Of a stretch of DNA of 27,500 nt, positions 1 to 11,998 are shown in pieces. The first letter of the stretch is position 1, and the number at the start of each line of letters is the position of its first letter. The DNA comes from Eimeria necatrix (lineage: Eukaryota; Apicomplexa; Conoidasida; Eucoccidiorida; Eimeriidae). Position numbers and translations under genes: made by a program. The stretch spans positions 141,193 to 168,692 of the forward strand of contig NW_013655314.1 in assembly GCF_000499385.1 (NCBI RefSeq), in the 5' to 3' direction. The notes beneath the pieces were generated by a model. It saw only the letters and a list, made by a program, of their open reading frames with translations. It did no database searches and was not told the origin of the DNA.

Positions 1-59
1 AAGAAGCTCCTCTTTTTCGCCAGAGTAGTGGCGCCTGACGTTGCCGGTAGCGAGTTCGC

Positions 60-101
60 AAACCCTAAACCCTAAACCCTAAACCCTAAACCCTAAACCC
101 T
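60..101 (+). repeat. Telomere-like array, AAACCCT
   Basis: About six perfect units, interstitial. Ordinary sequence lies on both sides, so this is not a chromosome end. Confidence 0.95.
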
Positions 102-720
102 CGCCAGCCTCACCATCTTGCCGGTCTGCTGCGTTGCGGGCTGCGCGGGCAAAAAGTTGCCCCGAGGGGCTGACTAAATGGAAAAGAAGAACAAAATTAA
201 ATTAAATTAAATTAAATTAATTAAATTAAATTAAATTAAATTAAATTAAAACTTCAAAAGCATTTAAAACGCCGCTGCTGCTCTCCGCCGCCTCGATCCG
301 CGGTGTCTAGACACCGCAGGGTCACCTGCAGCCCCGCAGACCCGAGGGGCCCCACAAGGGTTTAGGGTTTAGGGTTTAGGGTTTAGGGTTTGAGGGCCTT
401 GTTGCATTTGAATTTAACAATCTTTTAGCGATTGTTTCAAAAAGAAAAGAAATTGTTTAAAGTGGAGCACTTCCCGAGAGAGTCTTTCTGCTGCAGCTCG
501 GGTGTACAGACACCTGAGCTGCAGCAGTGAAACTCTAGGGTTTGAAGGCCTGCAGCAGCAGATAGGGAAATAAAAAGAAGAAAAGAAGTTTTATTTAATT
601 AAATTTAATCTTTTCCATTTAGAATTTTATTTAAATTTGAACTTTTCCTCCATTCTGAACTGAGCTTGCTGGGGTGTACCTGCACCTCCCAGTGTATGTA
701 CACCTCGGCGAGCATTGGGT
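102..720. repeat. Gene-poor stretch: AAATT array, palindromes, TTTAGGG array
   Basis: Holds AAATT repeats (194-249), an 18-bp perfect palindrome around GGTGTCTAGACACC (300-317), TTTAGGG units (358-391), a 40-bp hairpin (488-527), and GGTGTACCTGCACC and AGTGTATGTACACC near 671-706. No gene recognised. Confidence 0.75.
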
Positions 721-731
721 CCTGCTGCTGC

Positions 732-763
<32 letters not shown>

Positions 764-1346
764 AATTACAGCTATGCAGGTGCCTAAAATGCAAATACAG
801 TGCTGCTGCTGCTGCCGCTGCTGCTGTTGCTGCTGCTGCTGCAGCAGCAACTCCGCAAATGCCTTAATTGCTCTAACCCAACAGCTGCAACAAAACCAGC
901 AGCTTTTTAAACAGTAATTTCAAAAGGGCCTCAAGGCCTGTGCTGTGGGGCCCCAGGAAGTACCCAGGGCCCCCTGTGGGGCCCCACAGCAGCAAAAAGC
1001 AGCATTAAGAAATGCCCCAAATCAGAGCCCTGGGGGCCCCCTAGGGCCCCCTTAGGGGGGCCCCTGGGGCCCCCTGAGGGGCCCCACAGTGCCCTGGGCC
1101 CCTCAGGGTACCCCTCAAGGGGCCCCCGGGGGCCCCTAGCGTTTTCCAGGGGCCCCACAAGGGTTTAGGGTTTAGGGTTTAGGGTTTAACCCCAGAATGA
1201 GGTATTGAGAGTCCTGTGGGGCCCCTGGGGGGCCCCCTGTTGGACCCTTGGGGGCCCCCAGGGGCCCCTCTGGGGGCCCCCAGAAACTAAATATGCAACC
1301 TGAATTGCTTTTGCAAAAAAGGAAGCAGCAAAGAGGTACTTGCGCT

Positions 1347-1383
<37 letters not shown>

Positions 1384-1703
1384 GGCTGCTGCTGCGGCTG
1401 CAGCAAAGGCTGCAGGCCATCGGCGCGCCAGACTGGCAGCAGCAGCAGCAGCAGCGGAACTTGCTGCAGCCGTGGCTGGCGCAGCAACTCTTCTGAAACG
1501 AGCTCTGCTGCTGCTACTGCAGCAGCAGCTCCAGCTGCTGCTGCAACAAATGCTGTTGCTGTTGCTGCTGTTGCAGCGACTGGCAGCTGCAGGAGCTCTT
1601 GCTGCTACTGCTTCAGCATGGCACGCTGCTGCAGAAGCAGCAGCAGCAAAGGCTGCTGCAGCAGCTGCAGCAGCTGCAGCAGCTGCAGCAGCTGCAGCAG
1701 CAA
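721..1703. repeat. CAG/CTG arrays and GGGGCCCC-rich repeats downstream of the WDR7-like gene
   Basis: CTG arrays at 721-850 and 1348-1700 are open in several frames on both strands. The blocks 931-1165 and 1205-1282 are built of GGGGCCCC-type palindromes like those in WDR7-like exon 3; TTTAGGG units sit at 1162-1188. I see no splice-supported exon. Confidence 0.65.
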
Positions 1704-1796
1704 CTAGGTAGTGGTTATTTTGTAAGAAACTCCGTTCTCGCGAGTTAAGACCCAAACTGATTTCTCTTTATGATACAAAGAGACCGTTGAAATCAC
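1704..1796 (-). CDS. WDR7-like exon 12 (C-terminus and stop)
   Basis: Acceptor GGCGCGCAG (1798-1797), phase 0, 93 nt including TAG at 1706-1704. It encodes VISTVSLYHKEKSVWVLTRE then NGVSYKITTT, matching the conserved C-terminal strand of the family in length and in its Asn/Asp-Gly turn. The upstream intron is largely AGGGTTT repeats. Confidence 0.66.
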   Translation of the reverse strand: MISTVSLYHKEKSVWVLTRENGVSYKITTT

Positions 1797-2007
1797 CTGC
1801 GCGCCCCACCCTAAACCCTAAACCCTAAACCCTAAACCCTAAACCCTCAGCGCCCCACCTCGCAGCCCTCACCCTAGCCTTCACCAAGTAAACCCTAAAC
1901 CCTAAACCCTAAACCCTACACGCCTACAAGAAGGCGGCACTCTGCAAGACTGCCAAGCTCCCAGCAACAGCTACCGCTGCGGCTGCCGCTCCCGCTGCTC
2001 CTGCTGC

Positions 2008-2053
<46 letters not shown>

Positions 2054-2180
2054 AGACTAGGGCTTACGTGCAAAGGCGACTGCCACAAAATGTTGGGGGG
2101 CAGCCGCGGCAGCTCGAGGACTCCGCTGGATTTGCTGTTGGCCCCCCAAATGCCCCCTAAGAAGCCTGCGCCGCTCAGCT

Positions 2181-2211
<31 letters not shown>

Positions 2212-2422
2212 GTGGCAGCAGCAGCATGTGGCAGCAGCAGCATGTGGCAGCAGCAGCAGCAGCAGCAGCAGTAACGCCGCGCAGCGAAGGGTAGCTGGCA
2301 GCAAACAGGCGCCGTTCAAGCAGCAGCAGCAGCGGCAGAGGCAGTCGCAGCAAATGCACAGGTGCCTTCGGCAGCAGCAACAAGAGCAGCAGCTGCAGCA
2401 GCAGCAGCAGCAACAGCAGCAA

Positions 2423-2456
<34 letters not shown>

Positions 2457-3364
2457 CTCACATGCCACAGTCTAACGGCAGACTCAGCAGCAGAGTAAGA
2501 GGCGATCCAGTGCCCGTCATCGCTAAACCCCAGCGCGGCGACGGCTCCTGAAGAGCAAACCCTAAACCCTAAACCCTAAACCCTAAACCCTAAATACTTA
2601 AACCCTAAACCCTAAATACTAAACCCTAGACGCCAGACCCCAAATCCTTAACCCTAAACCCTAAACCCCGTGCACAAGAAAGCTCCCGCTACGCTCGCGC
2701 TATTCAGGGAGACAAACGCCAAGCCTGACAAGCACTAGGGTTTAGGGTTTAGGGCTTAGGGTTTAGGGTTTAGGGTTTAGGGTTTAGGGTTTGCCTTGGT
2801 GGCCTTCGAAAACCCTCATTTTTGTGGCCGTCCGCAGATCGTAGGCAACGACAACTCCCTCCTCCGTCCCCACTGCCAGCCTGCACGCGAAGCATTAAAC
2901 CCTAAACCCTAAACCCTAAACCCTAAACCCTAAACCCTAAGCCTCAAGTTCCAGACCCCAACGTCTGAACCCTCAGTCCCAAACCCTAAACCCTAAACCC
3001 TCGGCGCGAAGCCCCTGGACCGGAGGCCCGACGCCCTGCGTCCCACCCAGCAAACCCCAAACCCTAAACCCTAAACCCTAAACCCTAAACCCTAAACCCT
3101 CGGCGGAAAGCCGCTGAACCGCAGGCGCGGCGCCCACTCCCCGAAGCCCCAAACCCTAAACCCTAAACCCTAAACCCTAAACCCTAGGGACCTCTGGGTG
3201 GCCTGGTTGAAGCAGCAATTCGGAAAAGAAGACACCAAAGAGTAAAGAAGACAAGTTGCTGCTCGAAGACACCGCCGCCGCAAAGACCCTCTGCAAGGGT
3301 CTAAGTACCGCAGCAAAGCGTCCACCAGCAGACACAAGCAGCAAGAACCCACCCACGGGTACCT

Positions 3365-3398
<34 letters not shown>

Positions 3399-3818
3399 AG
3401 GCAGCAGCAGCAGCAGCAAAAGCAGCAGCAGCAAAGCAGCAGCAGCAAAAGCAGCAGCAGCAGCAAAAGCAGCAAAGCAGCAGCAGCAAAAGCAGCAGCA
3501 GCAAAAGCAGAAAAGCAGCAGCAGCAAAAGCAGAAAAGCAGCAGCAGCAAAAGCAGCAGCAGCAGCAGCAAGAGCAGCAGCAAAGGCAGCAGCGGGAGCA
3601 GCAGCAACAGTACGGGCAGAAAGAGGAGAAGCAGCAAGAGTAGAAGCAGCAAACGCATAAGCAGCAAAAGCAAAAGCAGCGACGGCAAGGGAAACAGCCG
3701 CAAAAGGAACAGCAGCAGCAGCAAAAGCAACAGCAGCAGCAACAGCAGCAGCAGCAGCAATAGCAGCTGTGATTTCGTCTCGCTGTCTCGTTTGCCTTTT
3801 ATTTGCTGCTGCTGCTGT

Positions 3819-3850
<32 letters not shown>

Positions 3851-4540
3851 TCTCCTTTTAATTTTGTCTTTATTTGTGTTTTTTGTCTCTTTTGCTTTTT
3901 CCTTTTTATTTCTTTTAATTCCATTTAATCCATTCAACTTATTATTCAATTTCATTTAATTGATTAATTTAATTAATTCAATTAATTTAATTAATTTAAT
4001 TTAATTAATTTAAATTAATTAAATAAATTTAATTTAAATTAATTAATTTAAATTGATTTATTTTATTTTGCTTTTCTTACCGAGTGAAGCAATCCACAAG
4101 AAACAGCAGCGCAGGCGCAGCCAAGTGGCAATTTGTTTCTTCCATTCTGAAAAGCAAATTTAGAAAATAAAATAAATAAAATAAATAAAATAAATAAAAT
4201 AAATAAAATAAATAAAATAAATAAAATGCAATTAAACAAAAAAGAAAAGATAGAGGAGCAGGGAGAACTGCACAAACTCCAGAGCTGCCTGCAGCAGCAG
4301 CAGCAGCAGCAGCAACTGCGGCACGAGCTGCAGTAGCAGCAGCAACTGCGGGAGCAGCAGCAGCAGCAGCAGCAACTACGGCAGGAGCTGCAGAAGCAGC
4401 AGCAACTGCGGGAGCAGCAGCAGCAGCACGAACTGCAGCAGCAGCACGAACTGCAGCAGCAGCAACAATAAACGAGTGCCACCTGCTGCAGCAACGGCAA
4501 CGGAAGCAGCAGCAACTGCAACAGCGGGAACAATTTACAT

Positions 4541-4584
<44 letters not shown>

Positions 4585-4725
4585 GGCAGCAGCAGCAGCA
4601 GTACCTGGCTGCTCTAGAAAGGGCTTTAGTAGCGCCGGGCAAATCCATCCGCACGAGGCGCCGCAGCAGCGCAGCAGCAGCGGCAGCTACAGGACTTGCT
4701 GCTGCTGCTGCTGCTGCTGTTCCTT

Positions 4726-4759
<34 letters not shown>

Positions 4760-5919
4760 CTGCTCCTGCGTCAGCGGGAAGACCGCCAGCAGCAGCTGGT
4801 AGTACTGCAAAGCGCCCTGCAGCAGCAGCAGCAGCAGCAAAACGAACAAAGGACAAAAATGGAAAAATAAAAAAATAAAAAAATAAGAAAAGACTAAAAA
4901 GGGGACAAAAAGATTAAAAAACATTAAAAAGAATTAAAAAGAATTAAAAAGAATTAAACAGATTTAAAAAGATTAAAAAAGATTCAAAAAAGATTTTAAA
5001 AAGATTTCAAATAATTAATGCTCCTGCGTCAGCGGCTTCTGGCGGTCGAGCAGCTGGTAGTACTGCAAAGCGCCCTGCAGCAGCAGCAGCAGCAGCAAAA
5101 CGAACAAAGGACAAAAATGGAAAAATAAAAAAATAAAAAAATAAGAAAAGACTAAAAAGGGGACAAAAAGATTAAAAAACATTAAAAAGAATTAAAAAGA
5201 ATTAAAAAGAATTAAACAGATTTAAAAAGATTAAAAAAGATTCAAAAAAGATTTTAAAAAGATTTCAAATAATTAAAGAAAAGAAACAGCAAAGATAACA
5301 ACCCTTCTGTGTGCAGCAGCAGCAAAAGGCCAAAATGAAAAAATGAGAAAATAAAATAAAATAAAAAACAAAAAGCAAAAATATAAAAAATAAAATTAAA
5401 AAAATGAATTAAATTCTCTTCAATTAACTTAAAATAAAGTAAAATGAAATAAAATTAAATTAAAAAAAAATAAAACAAAAATAAATAAATTAATTGAATA
5501 AAAATAAATAAATAAATAAAAATAAATAAATGAATAAAATAAAAGTAAATAAATAAATAAACAAGTAAATACATAAAAATAAATAAATAAAAAATGATAA
5601 TAAAATGAAAAATAAATAAATAAATAAATAAATAATAAATAAATAAATAAACAAATAATAAAATAAAAAAAATAAATAAATAAAAGACTTCACCTGCTTT
5701 GAAGTTTCTTTTAAAAGCGGCTGCAAACGGGCCTTCCGGGCGAAGGCCTCGAGAAGCGCCAAAATGCCTAAAAGATAAATTAAATTAAATTAAATTAATT
5801 AAATTAAATTAAATTAATTAAATTAAATTAAATAAATTAAATTAAAATGAAATGAAATAAAATAATGGAAATAAAGGTAAATAAATAGAAAAAAAGGGGG
5901 AAAGACCCGCAGCGGATAG

Positions 5920-5950
<31 letters not shown>

Positions 5951-6007
5951 GGCAGCAGCAACAGCAAAAGCTGCTGCAGCAGCAAAGCCAGCAGCAGCAA
6001 CAGCAAA

Positions 6008-6065
<58 letters not shown>

Positions 6066-6190
6066 AAGCCTTGCCTCTGCTTCTGAGGTGCTGCGGCTTC
6101 CAGAGAAGACCAACTCCGAGGGTCAGCAGCTTAAGGGCGAGGCAGAGGCGGCCGGCGGAGACAGCAGCAGCAGCTGCTGCTGCAGCAGAG

Positions 6191-6226
<36 letters not shown>

Positions 6227-6326
6227 CCACCTGCTGCTGCTGCTGGAGGCGCTGCCAGAGACTCCAGCAAAATGATCCGCACCAAGTGCTGCGTGACGAC
6301 AGCAGCAACGTCGATGCCCCCCACTG

Positions 6327-6382
<56 letters not shown>

Positions 6383-7947
6383 GCAAAACAGCAGCGCAGC
6401 TGATGAGGAGACACTTCAAGCAGCAAAAAAGGAAACCCCAAGGGGAAAATAGGCCTTAAACCCCAAACCCTAAACCCCAAACCCTAAACCCCAAACCCCA
6501 AACCCTAAACCCTAAACCCTAAACCCTAAACCCTCGTTTGCGTACCCCGGCTGAACTCAGGGCGAAGGTAAACCGCGTTGGCCAGCAGCACCAGAGCCGC
6601 GTCTACAGAGCAGGAGTGCTGAAGAAAAAAAAATAAAAAATAAAAAGATAAAAAAAAAGATTTTAAAAGAATTAAAAAGAATTAAAAAGAATTAAAAAGA
6701 ATTAAAAAGGATTAAAAAGAATTAAAAAGAATTAAAAAGGATTAAAAGAAATTAAAAGAAATTAAATTGGACAAAAATGAACAAAAAGGACAAAAAGGGG
6801 AAAAAAAGATTTTAAAAAGTTGAAATATAAAAAAGAAATAAGGGAAAATAAAAAGAAATTAAAAGGAATTAAAAAATAAAAAGAAATAAAAGAAAAATAA
6901 TTAAAATAAAAGATAAAAGAGGTAAAAGAAAAATAATTAAAAACAAAAATAAAAACAATAAAAAAAAAGAAATAAAAAAGACAACAGGAGGCGTCGATTG
7001 AGCCTATGCACCCGCAGAGCAACTAAACCCTAAACCCTAAACCCTAAACCCTAAACCCTAAACCCTAAACCCTAAACCCTAAACCCTAAAACCTAAACCC
7101 TAAACCCTAAACCCTAAACCCTAAACCCTAAACCCTAAACCCTAAACCCTAAACCCTAAACCCTAAACGGTAGAGCCTGACGCAGAACGGCAAAGACAGA
7201 ATTCGATGAAATGCATTAATGTGTTTCGTGAAATGCCAACAGAGCGCATGCATGCATGCATGCATGCATGCATGCGTTTTGCATGCATGCGTTTTGCATG
7301 CATGCATGCATGCATGCATGCATGCATGCATGCATGCATGCATGCAGCACCTTTTTCAAAACCCCAATTAATGGTTTTTGAAGAATTAAAAAAAGCAAAA
7401 GGAGTTTAACTTTAAAAAAGACTTTTTGCTGCAGCAACATGAGGCCTTAGTTGGCAAATAAAATACCATTTGAGCAGCAGAAAGAATTAAATAAAAAAAT
7501 AAAAAAAGAAAAAAGAAAAGAAAAATAAATAATTGGAAAGAGTTAAATAAAAAAATAAAAAAAGAAAAAAGAAAAATAAATAATTAGAAAGAGGAAAAGA
7601 GAAGCAGCAAAAGAAATAAAAAAAAGAAAAAATTAAAAAGATATTTTCTTCAGCTCACCCTGTGTGGCTCTCCTGTGGCAGCAGCAGCAGCAGCAGCAGC
7701 TGCTGCTGCTGCAGGGCCTATGCCCCAGGCAGCAGCGCAGCACAGCAGCCGCAGGGCGGCCTCGATGTCCAGCAGCAGGCTGCTGCTGCTGCTGCAGCAG
7801 ATGGCGTGCTGCAGCAGCAAAAGAGCAGCAGCAGAAGCCTCTCCCGTGTCTCCCCTTGGAAGGCAAGAATAGGCGAGAGCGAAAAGGCTGATTGGAGCCA
7901 CGCCCGTGTCTTGCTGCTGCTGCTGCTGCTGCTGCTGCAGCGGGTGC

Positions 7948-7978
<31 letters not shown>

Positions 7979-8282
7979 ACGGCGCGCCCAGCTGCTGCAG
8001 GCTGTGCAGCAGACACAGCTCGAAAGCAGCAGCAAGCTGCTCCGTGTCTTCTTTGTCCAGCTGCAGCAGCGGCAGCCAGCAGCAGCGCAGCAGCAAAGAA
8101 AAAGAAGAAAGACTTCTGGCCTTCAGCAGCGGGGAAGCAGCAAGAACTGGGGAGTGCTGCAGCAGCAGCGGGGCGGCGCCGGCGGCAGCCGCTGCCAGCA
8201 GCTGCTGCTGCTGCTGCTGCTGTTTCTCCAGGGTCGCCTTGTGCTGCTGCCAGCAGCAGCGCCTCGTCTCTCCAGGTTCCTC

Positions 8283-8316
<34 letters not shown>

Positions 8317-8369
8317 CGTGGAAGGCCAGCTCTGCTCCAGCCTGTAGCCGGACAACTCTATCATCCACA

Positions 8370-8415
<46 letters not shown>

Positions 8416-8604
8416 ACGGCGTCTGTAAACAGCCGCAACCCGCTGGGAGAGGGTAGCGCTGGCAGCAGCAGCTGCTGCTGCTGCAGTTTTGCTGCTGCGC
8501 ATGGCTGCTGTAGAGACACTCCAAGCCTGTGGGGCCTCCGGAATATTTGATAAGGCGAAAGAAGAGGAGACAGCCAAATCTAGAGCTTCGAAGAGTCGGC
8601 CTTG

Positions 8605-8660
<56 letters not shown>

Positions 8661-8743
8661 GGCGCGGCAGCGGGGGGGCCGCCGGGTGAACCGTCGAGTT
8701 CAGGCTGCGGAGAGATGGCATCCGCAGCGCAGCTTCCAGGAGG

Positions 8744-8798
<55 letters not shown>

Positions 8799-9351
8799 GG
8801 ATCACTTTCCCCTTGAGGTGCTGCTGCCAGCGCTGAAGCAAACGGCTCCGCACAGGAGCTGCTGCAGCAGCTGCTGCGCCTTCCAAGACGCCTGCAGCTG
8901 CTGCGTCCGCCCGAGCAGCAAGTGCTGCAGCAGCAGCAGCAGAGAGCGGCGCGCCCGCAGCGGCATTAAGGCTCACGTGGCAGTGCAGCAGGCCTTCTGC
9001 TGCTGCTGCTGCTGCCTCAGCAGCAGCAGCAGCAGCAGCAGCGAGAGAATCAGCTGCGGGCGCAGGGTGCAGCCGGCGCTGCAGGAGCACCTGGCGGGCG
9101 GCGCGCTGCGCAGCAGCAGCAGCAGCAGCAGCAGCTTGCTGCTGCTGCTGCAGCAAGTCCGCAGCCATTGCCTTCAACACCAAAGATGGCAAAGGAACTG
9201 ACAAAGACATCTCCGCCCCCAGCAGCGCGGGATAAAGCGGCAGCGGCGGCTGCTGCAGGAAGGGAAACAGCAGCAGCAGCGCAGCATCTGCTGCAGCAGA
9301 AAGGCTGAAGGGCGCGAAGACCCCCGACAGCAGCAGCGCCTGCAGAGGCAA

Positions 9352-9397
<46 letters not shown>

Positions 9398-9844
9398 AGC
9401 TGCTCCAGCGGGAGCATCAGCACCCCGCAGTTCGCGTACACGATGTGCTGCGCTGCGCCGCAGCAGCAGGAAGCGCAAGGCGCCTCAGCGGCAGCCGCTG
9501 CTGCTGCTGCTGCTGCTGCTCTTGGAGTTGCTGCTGCTGCTCCAGACATCTGCTGCAGCAGCGGGGACACCGCAGCAGCAGCGCCGCGGGGAGCGCTTCG
9601 CAGCAGCTGCTGCGGTATGCTGCACTGCAGCGAAGGGGCTGCGTGGCTGCTGCTTCCGCTTTTGCTGCAGTTCCCGCTGCACCCGCTGCTGCTGCTGCTG
9701 CTGCTGCTGCTGCGCAGCAGGAAGTCGCTTGTTGCTGTTGTGTCCCCCATTAGTTTCGGAGTGAAGACATGAGAGCCCAGAGGGCGCGCGAGGGCTTCGA
9801 GGTCTTGCTGGGCCTCGCTGGCTTGCTGCTGCTGCGGGAGGGTT

Positions 9845-9883
<39 letters not shown>

Positions 9884-10716
9884 AGCGGGGCGCCGGGCCT
9901 GCAGCAGCAGCAGCAGCAAGAAGTCGTCGGCAGCTGCAAATGCCCCAAAGCCAAACCCCAACGCGTTAGCTCCATGTGGGGAGAAGAAGCAAAAAGGTTT
10001 TGGTTTTGTAAGAAGAAGCGGAACTGCTTGGGGGGAGCGTTTTGCTGCTGCTGCTGCTGCTGCTGCTGCAGCAGCCCGGGCAGCTGCACGAGAGGCAGCA
10101 CCGACAGCAGCAGCCCCGACTGCACGCGCCACAGGAAAATGCTGCTGCTGGTGATGCAGCAGCAGCAGTCCGACAGCAAGTCTGCTGCTACCTTCTTGAT
10201 GCGGCTGCTGCTGCAGTCGGGGTGCCGCTGCAGCAAAAAGACTCCCCGGGAGTTTGTGGGGCGCGGCACGTGCTGCAGCAGCAGCGGGAGGGGCCCCCCT
10301 GCTGCTGCTGCTCTGTGGTGTACAGACACTGGGGTTTCGGCGAAGCCGACGAGTTCCTGCCCCGCGTCTGCTGCTGCTGCTGCTGCTCCTGCTGCTGCTG
10401 CTGCCACTGCTGCTGTTGCTGCGGGCGTCAGCAGCTTGCTGCAGTCAATCAGGGCCACAGCGCCGCACACCGAAGCAGCAGCAAAGCACCAGCTGTCGTA
10501 TGCTGCTCTGCTGCTGCCGCCAGCAGCAGAAAGCACTCGGAAAGCAGCAGCAGCAGCAGCTGGCAGCACCTGCGGCTGATATGCTGCAGCAGCAAATGTT
10601 GGCAAACGCCACAGCAGCACATCTCCGCTGTTGGTGAGGCCCCCCACCAGCAAGCTGCTGATGCTGCAGAGGGCAGTCACCACAGTTCGCTTGCCGCTGC
10701 AGCCGGGGGCCCCCCG

Positions 10717-10753
<37 letters not shown>

Positions 10754-10878
10754 CCTGCTGCTGCTGCTGCTGCGATCCGCGGGTCCACGCAGCTAGCTGG
10801 CGTCGGCAGCAAAAAGATGGAGGGGTGCGGCCGCTCTGCTTCTGGCCAGGGCAGGGGCGGCCCACCCCCGATGCTGAA

Positions 10879-10911
<33 letters not shown>

Positions 10912-11080
10912 GCCTGGCTCCTGCTGCTGCTGCTGCTGCTGCTGCCGCTGCTGCCGCTGCTTGCTTTTGCGAGAAGCATTTATTCGATTGAGGTGCAGCG
11001 CTGTGACGGCGCCGTCAGAAAAAGAAGCAATAAAATAAACCCCACCCTGGCTCTCAGCCAAGCAGCAGCTCACGCAGTGC

Positions 11081-11128
<48 letters not shown>

Positions 11129-11214
11129 GCTCCTGCGGCGAAAGGCCATCGCAGCAAGTGCTTGTGCCCGTTTACAGAGCCCCAAAAGGCTGCAGGCTCC
11201 GACAGCAGCCGCAG

Positions 11215-11247
<33 letters not shown>

Positions 11248-11326
11248 ATCTGCTGCTGCACCAAAGGCAGCAGAAGAGGGACTGAAGAGGAATGGCAAAG
11301 ATAACTCCCGCCGCCACGCCACGAGG

Positions 11327-11364
<38 letters not shown>

Positions 11365-11456
11365 GTTGCTGTATCCACTGCAGCTGTTGCCGTTGCTGTT
11401 GCTGCCGCGGCTTATGCTGCGGCTCAGACTGCGGCTCGCGCTGAGACTCGTGCTGC

Positions 11457-11515
<59 letters not shown>

Positions 11516-11632
11516 ATTGGCTGCAGCGCCCCCCGCAGTGCTGTTGGAATGCGCCAGACCTCACTGAGACTGAAAGAGAAGGTGCCGCCAATGTCATCCC
11601 ACACAGATGCATGCGATGCAGCAGCAGCAGCA

Positions 11633-11669
<37 letters not shown>

Positions 11670-11796
11670 CAGTGGGGTGCTCTCGCAGCCACCAAGCCAA
11701 GGACAGCCGGTCCGGCCTGCTGGGAGTTACGCCCAGCACAGCCAGTCCCGCGCTGCAGCAGATCCCAGGAGCTTCCTCAGCAGCAGCAGCAGAGGC

Positions 11797-11843
<47 letters not shown>

Positions 11844-11966
11844 CTGAAATGACGGGAAAGAAGACAGGCGCGGGGAGCGATGCTGTGTCTGCTGTCAGCA
11901 GCTGCAGCGGCACTGTGCCAAGCGCTAGGCCCGCCTGCCTCCCTGCGCTGAGGCCCAGCAGCAGCA

Positions 11967-11998
<32 letters not shown>

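Noticed and set aside
60..101. A true chromosome end
   Set aside because: The arrays are short, occur in both orientations and are scattered through the window with genes between them, so they are interstitial.
1186..1755. Ala-rich frames on both strands
   Set aside because: The frames are open only because of CAG arrays; part overlaps WDR7-like exon 12.
2090..2551. 153-residue Gln/Ser-rich plus-strand open frame from ATG 2090
   Set aside because: It overlaps, in antisense, WDR7-like exons 10 and 11, which have phase-correct splice sites and clear WD40 sequence.
2640..2735. Extra exon reading LAFVSLNSASVAGAF within the GC-AG intron
   Set aside because: It has an AG acceptor in phase but no usable donor that keeps the frame, and exon 9 to exon 10 already gives the exact WD40 spacing without it.
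3256..3660. Plus-strand Ser/Ala/Lys-rich open frame
   Set aside because: Antisense to WDR7-like exon 8 and then only CAG array; no complex coding sequence.
7149..7440. Met-His-Ala-Cys repeat proteins on both strands
   Set aside because: They are just translations of the TGCATGCA array inside an intron.
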